Of a DNA stretch of 19,185 nt, positions 1 through 7,079 are shown piece after piece. This stretch comes from Euryarchaeota archaeon TMED117 (GTDB lineage Archaea; Thermoplasmatota; Poseidoniia; Poseidoniales; Poseidoniaceae). Within the stretch, counting starts at the first letter, position 1, and each line of letters opens with the position of its first letter. The translations under genes were made by a program, and so were the position numbers. The stretch is from assembly GCA_002171315.2 (NCBI GenBank), contig NHFS02000054.1, positions 15,101-34,285 of the forward strand, given 5' to 3'. The notes under the pieces were generated by a model. That model did no database searches and was not told the DNA's origin. It worked only from the letters and a program-made list of their open reading frames with translations.

Positions 1-236
1 GATGAATCTTGACGAACGGCAAGATTTGACATTCCTTCAAGATCGATGTTTTGTCCAGCCAAATCATGGCCAAAGGACAAGGTGCCAGGAAGCGTCTCTA
101 AAGGCACCACTGAGTCTTCTAAAGCCACAGATTGAGAATTGAATTCACCACCCATTGGAGCAAAAAGTTGAACCAACATAAGGACGGTCAAAAGGGTCGC
201 AAGGACTCCTTTCCCAGACGTCGGCCCCCTGCGCAT
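1..236 (-). CDS. Secreted protein, N-terminal part only (runs off left edge)
   Basis: This is an open frame from an ATG at 236 that continues without a stop to base 1, so only 78 N-terminal residues are visible. The protein begins MRRGPTSGKG, followed by a hydrophobic stretch (about residues 11-27) and a Ser/Gly/Asn-containing segment. That is a standard n-region, h-region and cleavage area of a Sec signal peptide, so the product is probably exported. The remaining visible part is unremarkable and no domain can be named. An AAGGA purine run sits about 5 nt before the ATG, and the frame is closed upstream by a TAG, which fixes the start. It is divergent from the thiamine pyrophosphokinase gene. 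Function unknown. Confidence 0.7.
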   Translation of the reverse strand, partial: MRRGPTSGKGVLATLLTVLMLVQLFAPMGGEFNSQSVALEDSVVPLETLPGTLSFGHDLAGQNIDLEGMSNLAVRQDS

Positions 237-345
237 GAATTCCTTAGAATGGTCAACGTTCTAAACCATTGTCCGAGGTTGTTTCTTTGATACGTTAAAT
301 TCGGCTCACCAATCAGGTCAAGAACTAGGAGGAAATGGAAGTTTT
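237..345. promoter_or_regulatory. Divergent intergenic region between secreted protein and TPK genes
   Basis: This 109-nt spacer separates two divergent starts and must carry both promoters. On the plus strand a TTAAAT at 295-300 could be a weak TATA box giving a leader of about 20 nt. On the minus strand TTTAGA at about 260-265 lies roughly 27 nt from the ATG at 236. Neither is a strong TATA match, so the exact promoter positions are uncertain. Confidence 0.35.
327..332 (+). promoter_or_regulatory. Shine-Dalgarno AGGAGG for the TPK gene
   Basis: A perfect AGGAGG lies 13 nt before the ATG at 346, which is slightly long spacing. An out-of-frame ATG at 335 opens a four-residue ORF (MEVL) that ends in a TGA overlapping the TPK ATG. 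It is only 2 nt from the AGGAGG, so it is unlikely to be used. Confidence 0.5.
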
Positions 346-969
346 ATGACAGGCATACTGATTGTTGGAAACGGCAATACACCCTCACAATCTGTCTTCG
401 ATCATTTTGTGAATTCATCCGTCCTTATCCTCGCCCTTGATGGAGCGGCTTTGACGCTGGCAAAACATGAGATTCAACCACATGTAATCATTGGAGACAT
501 GGATGGCCTGACCTCTGAACAACTCGATGAATTTCAGTCAAAAGGAGTTCAGATTGTCCGAAATTTGGACCAAGAAACGAGTGATGTTTCGAAAGGGCTT
601 ACTTGGAGTAAACAACACCATCCAGGGAAGCATATTGATGTCATTGGAATCGATGGAGGAAGATTGGACCATCAACTTGCGGCTTTTTCTGCACTTTTTG
701 AATGTCAAAGTGAAGCCCGTCTTCACATCGATGATTGGATGGTAGCACGGGTAACGAATACACCTCACAAGTATCAAACAACGAAAGGAAGAAACGTCAG
801 CCTCATTCCATTTGGCAAGGTTACAGGAGTGACATTAGATGGCTGTAAATACCCACTTGAAGATGAGCGACTAACATCCGGGACAAGAGGAATACACAAT
901 GAGGCTCTTGGCGAAGAAATTTCTATCTCTTGCCAACAAGGAGACCTCTTACTCCTAGTCAGAATTTGA
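346..969 (+). CDS. Thiamine pyrophosphokinase
   Basis: Predicted to transfer pyrophosphate from ATP to thiamine, giving thiamine diphosphate and AMP in the cytoplasm; this is a salvage step. The 207 residues match the family length. Visible motifs in order are DGAA (32-35), GDMDG (50-54; the family usually has GDxDS), a DQETSDVSKGL segment (75-85) corresponding to the family's D-x-TD-x-x-KGL, and GGRLDHQ (104-110). The C-terminal third (about 140-207) fits the thiamine-binding beta domain, including an SLIPFG segment and the closing G-DLLLLV strand. The gene stands alone on the plus strand. Its last 15 bases also encode the end of the convergent DUF4105 gene. Bacterial thiN and eukaryotic TPK1 are the reference relatives. 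I am confident of the family. Confidence 0.9.
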   Translation: MTGILIVGNGNTPSQSVFDHFVNSSVLILALDGAALTLAKHEIQPHVIIGDMDGLTSEQLDEFQSKGVQIVRNLDQETSDVSKGLTWSKQHHPGKHIDVIGIDGGRLDHQLAAFSALFECQSEARLHIDDWMVARVTNTPHKYQTTKGRNVSLIPFGKVTGVTLDGCKYPLEDERLTSGTRGIHNEALGEEISISCQQGDLLLLVRI

Positions 970-1824
970 TGGAGGGAGGTGCTTTCTCAGCATTTCGCTG
1001 TATTCTTCTTTTCCATCCCAATCTTGTGAACGTTGATCGACACGAGCTTTTTCACGAGTCATTTCCAAACCGCCCCAGTCCTCGATTAAACCAAGTTTCA
1101 ATGCAGCTTTTGGCGTATAACCAGGTAGGAAATTTCTCCATAAAAACGGGATTCTTCCGGGCGTAACGGTGTTAACCGCTCGAACAATGGAAGTGTTACA
1201 GGTTTTGAACAAGGTATGGTAGAACTCAGGTCGTTGAGTTAATTGATTTAGACGATGGGACATTTGGACGATCATTTGTCGTTCTTTATCAGGAGGTGTG
1301 ATGACTCGATACATATGGACAATATTGCCTCTCCCATGAGTCCTTAACTGGGTCACATCTCGTTCAAACCCAAGAAGCAGATACAATTCATAAGAGCGCC
1401 AAAGTCCTGTCCATGGATGGTATTTTTTACCTTTCACACGACGTGCTTCAAACGAAAAGGAGAGGCAAGTTCCGTCCTTGAATTCAAATGTTAGGTAGGT
1501 ATGTGACATACCCTTGAATGAATGGAATTGGTCCACTACGAACCATATGTGTTTGACCTTTTCTGAATCTACTTTCACTTCATCTGCCCAACGTTCATCA
1601 CGATCTCGTGTTGTTCTCCAATGAAAATCTCTTACATTTCGGAATGTGATCATTGAATCATTAAATTCTGCGGATGAAATAAACTCACAATCGGATTGCC
1701 AATCTGCATTCAATCGAGGTTGTTTTGGCCGTACACGTGTCCACCAAAGCCACAATCCGTGAAGAGACATTAGCCCAATAATCCCTGCACAGACAAGTAG
1801 AGTGATCGACAACCAATCTTGCAT
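955..1824 (-). CDS. Membrane-anchored DUF4105 (Lnb N-terminal-like) protein
   Basis: A 289-residue protein with one N-terminal membrane helix (about 5-28) and a domain at about 61-225 that I recognise as DUF4105. Its signposts are FRNVRDFHWRT (61-71), SHTYLTFEF (His108), FSFEARR (Glu126 nearby), YELYLLLGFERDV, an RPEFYHTL segment and TCNTSIVR (Cys209). His108 and Cys209 are the likely thiol-enzyme pair of this family. Bacterial relatives include the N-terminal part of Lnb, an enzyme that remodels lipoprotein N-termini, but most members are uncharacterised. The residues after the helix are Arg/Lys-rich, which by the positive-inside rule would put the domain in the cytoplasm. The start at 1824 is 4 nt past the stop of the upstream gene with a GGTGA purine run just before it; a longer frame to 1914 would overlap that gene by 86 nt. 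It is the third gene of the surface-protein operon. Confidence 0.75.
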   Translation of the reverse strand: MQDWLSITLLVCAGIIGLMSLHGLWLWWTRVRPKQPRLNADWQSDCEFISSAEFNDSMITFRNVRDFHWRTTRDRDERWADEVKVDSEKVKHIWFVVDQFHSFKGMSHTYLTFEFKDGTCLSFSFEARRVKGKKYHPWTGLWRSYELYLLLGFERDVTQLRTHGRGNIVHMYRVITPPDKERQMIVQMSHRLNQLTQRPEFYHTLFKTCNTSIVRAVNTVTPGRIPFLWRNFLPGYTPKAALKLGLIEDWGGLEMTREKARVDQRSQDWDGKEEYSEMLRKHLPPSNSD

Positions 1825-1828
1825 GAAA

Positions 1829-3127
1829 TCACCAACGGTGCCAGATGTTGAATGAGGTATCCCACCAATCAAGAGAACCATCTGGATGTTTGCGCCACAA
1901 TTGACCTTCATCATCTTTCATGGTTGGAAGCCCTTCAGAGTCAGGCGTTCCATCGGGTAGAATTTGAGGAGGAGGCCCTAGTTCTGGCAATGCGAGTAAC
2001 TCGTCATTTTCCTTGATTCGAACGAGTAAAACGAAGACGACAATAGCAACGATGAGTCCCAAAGCAGCCATCGTGTACCATCCTACTGCTTCTGTAGTCG
2101 TATCAGCACCATAGGACCGACTTGGAAGAGCTTCTTGCTCTTCTGCAGAAAGATCAACAGCGGGTAGACGAACAAGATTGACAGCTTCGGTACTGACGAT
2201 GTTCTCTAAATTGGTGACTTTGAGAATAATTAGGTGGACTCCTGCTGGTAAACTTGAACAATCTAAAACAGAAGTGTTTGAAAGTGTGCCTTTGAGTGTT
2301 GAAACTTCCCAGGCTTTTTCGTAATTCGTGAAATCCTCATTGGAATTAAGTCCCTGCAAAGCAACAAGACATGGACGATCTGTGGCCATTTGATCACCGG
2401 TTAGGATCAATTCAAATTCTGGGGCAGGGCGGTTTTGAATGGACATGTTAAGCCAAGATTCAGCTGTTTGTCCAAGTTCATTACGATACGTTTCTTTGAG
2501 CGAATACTGACCTGCTGGCCAATTAGAACAATCGATGATTGTGGCATTATCAAGAACAGTAAACGGGGCACCAATGAATGTTTGAGTACCAATTGCTCCA
2601 TAGCGAGGGCCTGTTTCATCAGCAAACGTTCGGCTTACTTCACAAGATGAACCTGTTTCAAGCGTGTCCGAACCGAATAATTCGAGTGCCAGCATTGGTG
2701 TTTGCAGTGAAGGCACCATATCGTATGTTGGTAATCCGATGCTTGTAATGCGAACACCATTCATGTCGAAGAAAGCCAATTCGAGTTCATGCTTTCCGCT
2801 TGACCAAGCGTCATAGGTTAGGCTTGCATTCGATTGACCAGAGATTTCCAGGGTTGTTTTCTCGACAACTTCCCGATCATTGTGAGAAGCGATGAGCCGC
2901 AATTCGATAAAGGTCGATGGAGAAGTTGAATTCAAAATAACAACAACTCGAACTGCATCAATATCCCCGTCTTGATTCAAGTCAAGGGTATCATTACGTA
3001 ATGCAACAAGAGTGAACCCCGCCTCAGAGAGTTCGGTTAATTCACCTTCTGCGGATACCGGCAAGGCTGTCAATGAAGCACTGAGCAGGATGAAAAGCAT
3101 CAGGATACAATTACGCAGATTCTTCAC
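1829..3127 (-). CDS. Type I membrane surface protein with paired Cys modules and Trp-rich tail
   Basis: About 432 residues, family not recognised. A signal peptide covers about 1-26 (MKNLRN start, hydrophobic core, ...PVSA). Near 48-57 is an EF-hand-like LDLNQDGDID loop. Two similar extracellular modules follow (about 150-330), each with one Cys early and a second in DCS-x-x-PAG (IDCSNWPAG, LDCSSLPAG), suggesting two Ig-like beta domains each closed by a disulphide. A membrane helix lies at about 350-371. The cytoplasmic tail (about 372-432) is acidic and proline-rich and ends with a tryptophan-dense segment including LWRKHPDGSLDWWD and WHRW. I chose a GTG start at 3127 because it gives a normal signal peptide with a Lys/Arg n-region. 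An ATG at 3100 is possible but lacks the charged n-region, and one at 3172 would add an implausible Arg/His-rich leader. It overlaps the end of the repeat protein gene (17 nt with the GTG start), so the two are probably translationally coupled. Confidence 0.75.
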   Translation of the reverse strand: MKNLRNCILMLFILLSASLTALPVSAEGELTELSEAGFTLVALRNDTLDLNQDGDIDAVRVVVILNSTSPSTFIELRLIASHNDREVVEKTTLEISGQSNASLTYDAWSSGKHELELAFFDMNGVRITSIGLPTYDMVPSLQTPMLALELFGSDTLETGSSCEVSRTFADETGPRYGAIGTQTFIGAPFTVLDNATIIDCSNWPAGQYSLKETYRNELGQTAESWLNMSIQNRPAPEFELILTGDQMATDRPCLVALQGLNSNEDFTNYEKAWEVSTLKGTLSNTSVLDCSSLPAGVHLIILKVTNLENIVSTEAVNLVRLPAVDLSAEEQEALPSRSYGADTTTEAVGWYTMAALGLIVAIVVFVLLVRIKENDELLALPELGPPPQILPDGTPDSEGLPTMKDDEGQLWRKHPDGSLDWWDTSFNIWHRW

Positions 3128-5633
3128 CTCCTGGTGCTGGTGGAAGCGGTATCGCCAAATCAGGTAACGCATCCATAGGTGGTTCTAATGACATCATCGC
3201 GTCATTTGTTAAGAGGAATTCTTCATCCAGAGTTTTTTCTTCAACTCGAAGAGTGCGTGTTACAAGTGCTGCTGATGCTCCAATAATGAATGCGATTCCG
3301 ATGATGAGATATGTCATCCAAGATGCAGCTGGGTCTTCGCCCATGATGGCGAGAGCAGCATTCCATTCTCCATATTCATTTGACCAGCCATCATCATTCG
3401 AATCTTCGCATCCTTGAACATCACGTGTCGACGTTCCGAAGGTTTCTGGACAATCATCTCGCATTGCACCAAGAGGTACATCGCCAAAACCGTCAGCATC
3501 GGTATCGCGCCATTGAAGGGCTTCAGTTGGGAACGAATCGGCCGGTCCGAATGGATGAGCTTCCCAACCATCTGTTGGATCAGACCATCCATCGCCATCT
3601 GTGTCTCTACAACCAAGTCGGTCGAGAATGGATGTTCCTCGTATTGTTGGACAAGCATCTGCTTCATTTCCATCTTCTTGGTCACCAAATCCATCTCCAT
3701 CCGTATCTCGCCATTGAGTAGGTTCATGGATGAAGGCATCGCCTAAATTTGACCACCCATCACCATCAGTATCTGGACAGCCCCAGCGGTCTCCACCCGA
3801 ACTCGGTCCCACCGAAGTTCCTGGATGGGTAGGACAAACGTCGGCGGTCGTGCCTGATGGATTGTCACCTCGGCCATCCCCATCGGAATCATGCCATTGA
3901 GTAGGGTCTTCTGGCCATGCATCTGCCATTCCACCTGGACTCGCTAACCAATAGGATGTAGGATTCGACCAACCATCTTCATCTGAATCTGGACATCCCC
4001 ATCGATCGAATGTTGACAGTCCAGAAGTGGTTCTGCAACCATCGCCACGGAAAGCTAAACGCCATGCTTGTCCATCGAACCATTCGAGATTGTCTCCAAA
4101 ACCATCACCGTCTGTGTCATACCATTGAGAAGGATCGTTTGGGAATGCGTCTGCAAACCCTTCAGGATGAGGTATCCAATCATCGGTTGGATCTGAATAT
4201 CCGTCTGAATCAACATCTCTGCAACCAAGACGGTCGAATCTTGATATCCAGCCGCTTTCAACCTCTTCAGCATCTGAATTCATACAGACATCTCCTTCAA
4301 ATCCACTGAGATTATCGCCGAAACCATCGCCATCTGTATCACGATATTGGCTGGGAATCATTGGGAAATCATCGATTTGAGTGGCCCCATAGGTTTGGTT
4401 ATCGCCCCAGCCATCAAGATCAGTATCTCTGAATTGTGTAGGGTTATCTGGGAAATCATCGATGAGATTCGCTCCTATCGTTTGATTGTCTCCATAGCCA
4501 TCAAAGTCACGATCACGCCACTGAGTTGGCTCTGCAGGGAATGCATCTGCACCTTCACTCGTTGTCCAATTCTCACTAGGGTCAGACCAAGCATCACCAT
4601 CTGCATCAGGGCAACCATATCTGTCTGCATAGGAAAGTCCGACAATAAATGGGCAAGCATCGGGTTGTTCCGCAGAAGACAACCATTGTCCAATACCCCA
4701 TGCGATATGGGTTTCATTCCACATAGGATCATCCCAATTATCTCCGAAACCATCTCCATCGGTATCTCTCCATTGAGAGGATTCGTACGGGAAAGAATCT
4801 GCTGCCCCGTCTGGGTGTGCGAACCATGGCTCAAGGCCATCTAGGCCGCCAGGGTCTGCATCAGAATATCCATCAGCATCTGAATCTATGCAACCAAATC
4901 GATCATCAGTAGAATAGCCGCGAGTATCAGGACAGTGATCCGGTTGATTGCCAAGAATATTGTCGCCATAGCCATCAAAATCTCGGTCTCTCCATTGAGT
5001 TCCATCATTTTCAAAAGCATCTGCTCCATTTTGAACATCCCATCCCGAATCTGTATCGGACCAACCATCACTATCGCTGTCAATACAGCCCTTTCGATCG
5101 TTTGTTGATGAGCCAACAATCAAGTCACAATCATCTTCAGCATCAACAAATCCATCCTCATCAGTATCACGTGCAGTCTTATCGATGGAAGCCAGAAGTG
5201 TGTAATCGAGTCCATCATTGCACCAGGAGTTTTTACCCTTAATTTTCACATAGACATTTCCTGCTTGGGGCATTGTTTTGGAGAGCGTACCCGAAGGATT
5301 GTTGTCATCTTTCGTCATACTTGCAACTTGAGAACCAGTTTCATCATGCATTGAATAGTCTGCTTCCCAGCCATCTCCAGGGCACCACCATGCAGCATTG
5401 TTCATCGAACCTGAAAAAGCGATACTGACGATGTCACCTTGATATGCATAGATTCGCCACCAGTCCGTCCCGTCATTTGTGGAACAACCATCTGGATCGC
5501 AAACATAACCATTCGAGGAAACGCCATCAGTCAGGAGATTTGACGACTGTTGAGAATCGTCAGCATTCACTGCAGGAAGCATCGAAATCAGCAGCAGGGC
5601 GAAGAGGCCAGCACCTATGCAACGCCCGAGCAT
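3111..5633 (-). CDS. Large PPC / thrombospondin type 3 repeat surface protein
   Basis: 840 residues. A signal peptide covers 1-24 (ends PAVNA). A domain at about 31-152 resembles a bacterial pre-peptidase C-terminal (PPC) domain: DGTDWWRIYAYQGDIVS, a final aromatic LDYTLLASI strand, and two Cys pairs. Then come 18 copies of the calcium-binding type DxDxDGxxD loop (about 155-757), a membrane helix at about 772-795, and an acidic, proline-rich cytoplasmic tail. The loops alternate between two kinds, QWRDTDGDGFGDN and GCxDSDxDGWSD, linked by ADAFP and DxCP segments into a composite unit of roughly 75-80 residues. This is a thrombospondin type 3-like stalk, expected to be rigid when loaded with Ca2+ and to hold a surface domain away from the membrane. 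Adhesion or substrate capture is an inference. It is the first gene of a three-gene minus-strand operon. The ATG at 5633 has no Shine-Dalgarno sequence, consistent with a leaderless transcript. Confidence 0.88.
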   Translation of the reverse strand: MLGRCIGAGLFALLLISMLPAVNADDSQQSSNLLTDGVSSNGYVCDPDGCSTNDGTDWWRIYAYQGDIVSIAFSGSMNNAAWWCPGDGWEADYSMHDETGSQVASMTKDDNNPSGTLSKTMPQAGNVYVKIKGKNSWCNDGLDYTLLASIDKTARDTDEDGFVDAEDDCDLIVGSSTNDRKGCIDSDSDGWSDTDSGWDVQNGADAFENDGTQWRDRDFDGYGDNILGNQPDHCPDTRGYSTDDRFGCIDSDADGYSDADPGGLDGLEPWFAHPDGAADSFPYESSQWRDTDGDGFGDNWDDPMWNETHIAWGIGQWLSSAEQPDACPFIVGLSYADRYGCPDADGDAWSDPSENWTTSEGADAFPAEPTQWRDRDFDGYGDNQTIGANLIDDFPDNPTQFRDTDLDGWGDNQTYGATQIDDFPMIPSQYRDTDGDGFGDNLSGFEGDVCMNSDAEEVESGWISRFDRLGCRDVDSDGYSDPTDDWIPHPEGFADAFPNDPSQWYDTDGDGFGDNLEWFDGQAWRLAFRGDGCRTTSGLSTFDRWGCPDSDEDGWSNPTSYWLASPGGMADAWPEDPTQWHDSDGDGRGDNPSGTTADVCPTHPGTSVGPSSGGDRWGCPDTDGDGWSNLGDAFIHEPTQWRDTDGDGFGDQEDGNEADACPTIRGTSILDRLGCRDTDGDGWSDPTDGWEAHPFGPADSFPTEALQWRDTDADGFGDVPLGAMRDDCPETFGTSTRDVQGCEDSNDDGWSNEYGEWNAALAIMGEDPAASWMTYLIIGIAFIIGASAALVTRTLRVEEKTLDEEFLLTNDAMMSLEPPMDALPDLAIPLPPAPGGEESA
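3363..5171 (-). repeat. Tandem DxDxDG (thrombospondin type 3-like) coding repeats
   Basis: This DNA encodes 18 aspartate-rich loops in two alternating classes. It produces strong internal similarity at both DNA and protein level and many spurious open frames on both strands. Two loops are degenerate: one has Ala for the Gly (DADGDAWSD) and the last reads DSNDDGWSN. The near-identical DRDFDGYGDN and DTDGDGFGDN units suggest growth by internal duplication. Confidence 0.85.
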
Positions 5634-5660
5634 GTTACGCCAAGTTCGAATTCGGTTATG

Positions 5661-5666
5661 AATAAA
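5661..5666 (-). promoter_or_regulatory. Possible TATA box for the surface-protein operon
   Basis: TTTATT on the minus strand is centred about 30 nt before the ATG at 5633. With the usual archaeal spacing this would start the transcript within a few bases of the ATG, in line with the missing Shine-Dalgarno sequence. It lies in the 40-nt gap after the stop of the SDR gene, which is otherwise featureless, so read-through from the upstream operon is also possible. Confidence 0.4.
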
Positions 5667-5673
5667 GCGACGA

Positions 5674-7074
5674 CTAGTTAAATCGGCCTAATGTATCTCT
5701 AAGCGCTGATTCAAGGTCTGAATGTTCGAATTCATACCCTGATTCTATCAATCGCTTTGGGTGGACTTTCTGTCCATCCAAGATTAATCCTTTACCCATT
5801 TTTCCAAACAAGAGTTTCATCATAAATCCTGGAATCGGAGCGAAGGCTGGTCTCCTCAAAACTCGCCCTAATGTCTTTGCATAGACTTTCTGAGTAACGG
5901 GATTGGGTGCTGTCAAATTGTAGACGCCCTCGGAATCTTCTTGATTCATCAGATGATGAATGGAATAAATCTGGTCATCAAAGGAAATCCATGATTGCCA
6001 TTGGCGACCTCCCCCTACTGGCCCCATTCCTCCCATCTTTGCTGGAAGAAGCAATTTCTGAAGCATACCTCCAGCTGCAGTGGTGACAAGGCCTGTTCGC
6101 AAAATGACTGTTCGAATACCAGCAGAGCGTGCAGGCTCTGTTGATTGTTCCCATTGCTGACATGTTTCAGCCAAGAAACCTGAGCCGACAGAACTTGTTT
6201 CATCTAATTCTTCGTCACCCCTGTTATCGTAGAAACCAATAGCAGATGCGCTCATGAAAAGTGAAGGAGGGGATGAAAGACGAGCAATGTTCTCTGAAAG
6301 ATTTTTTGTTGGAATCGTTCTGCTGTTAACGATGAGTTGTTTTCGCTTTTTACTCCAACGTTTGTCACCTATTCCGGCTCCTGCCAAGTGAATGATCACA
6401 TCGAAGTTTTCCAAGGAGCCTTCGAGGACTTGTCCTGTTTGGTCGTCCCATCGCACGATTTTATTTTTGTCTGAATCTGGATGAAGAGCAGTTCTTTTAC
6501 GCAATAATCGATGTACATCATGACCATCTGTTTCTAAAAATGCTGAAAGTTGAGTTCCTATCAAACCGGTAGAGCCGCTGATGAGAATTCTTTTTCTGGG
6601 CAAGTGTTTGAAGTTAGCCTGACGACTCATGTCTGCATTTATTCTTCGTGTTCGATGCTTGAACATCTGCCTTAGTCGAGGCATGACCATGATTGGAGCG
6701 CCAATTCTGCTGAAAAAATGAAATGGTAACTTCCAGTCAACATGGTCGTGTATCGTCATTTCGTTATCACTTACGACAAGAAATTTGTGAGCATGATCCC
6801 AACGTCCAAACGGTCCTTTGACCATGTTATCACAGAACTGTTCTCCTTCGATGTAACTATGATGCTCGGCAACCCAGCGCTGTGGAATTGGACCGATTGA
6901 GATTTTGAATGAGGTCCTAGCACCGTTTTGAATTCCGCCCACTTCGATCGGTCGTATACCTTCCCAACCAGGCATAATACGTCGAATAGCTCCTGGGCGA
7001 GCATGCCACGCCCAAACGTCTTCTCTCGAAAATGGAAAATTAGCGGAGTGTTCAAAAATTGGCAATCGTATCAA
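5674..7074 (-). CDS. SRPBCC domain fused to TIGR01777-type NAD(P)-binding SDR protein
   Basis: 466 residues in two parts. The N-terminal part (about 1-155) looks like an SRPBCC/START-type hydrophobic ligand-binding domain; it includes the FPFSREDVWAWHARPGA start and GPFGRWDHAHKF near 88-98. From about 160 there is an extended short-chain dehydrogenase/epimerase-type Rossmann domain with GSTGLIG (167-173), an IHLAGAGIGDKRW segment, SASAIGFYDNRGDEELDE and ILRTGLV. It closes with the DUF1731-like C-terminus (APIPGFMMKLLFG through HPKRLIESGYEF) typical of the TIGR01777 (YfcH-like) family. The reaction is unknown in this family. The same fusion occurs in bacteria, and such genes often sit near photolyases. 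The start is a TTG 5 nt after the photolyase stop, chosen because the next ATG (residue 34) would cut into the SRPBCC domain; no clear Shine-Dalgarno is visible. It is last in the Nudix-photolyase operon. Confidence 0.85.
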   Translation of the reverse strand: MIRLPIFEHSANFPFSREDVWAWHARPGAIRRIMPGWEGIRPIEVGGIQNGARTSFKISIGPIPQRWVAEHHSYIEGEQFCDNMVKGPFGRWDHAHKFLVVSDNEMTIHDHVDWKLPFHFFSRIGAPIMVMPRLRQMFKHRTRRINADMSRQANFKHLPRKRILISGSTGLIGTQLSAFLETDGHDVHRLLRKRTALHPDSDKNKIVRWDDQTGQVLEGSLENFDVIIHLAGAGIGDKRWSKKRKQLIVNSRTIPTKNLSENIARLSSPPSLFMSASAIGFYDNRGDEELDETSSVGSGFLAETCQQWEQSTEPARSAGIRTVILRTGLVTTAAGGMLQKLLLPAKMGGMGPVGGGRQWQSWISFDDQIYSIHHLMNQEDSEGVYNLTAPNPVTQKVYAKTLGRVLRRPAFAPIPGFMMKLLFGKMGKGLILDGQKVHPKRLIESGYEFEHSDLESALRDTLGRFN

Positions 7075-7079
7075 CTCTG

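Noticed and set aside
1825..1914. Longer DUF4105 start at 1914
   Set aside because: It would overlap the upstream gene by 86 nt and add a segment before the membrane helix; the ATG at 1824 has a purine run and sits 4 nt after the upstream stop.
3314..4844. Several open frames of 70-165 codons on both strands inside the repeat protein gene
   Set aside because: They are by-products of the repetitive Asp/Gly/Trp codon pattern. They have no ribosome sites, and their translations are low-complexity or lack domains.
3363..5171. Spaced repeats resembling a CRISPR array
   Set aside because: The repeats are in frame, imperfect, of varying spacing, and encode DxDxDG loops of a single protein.
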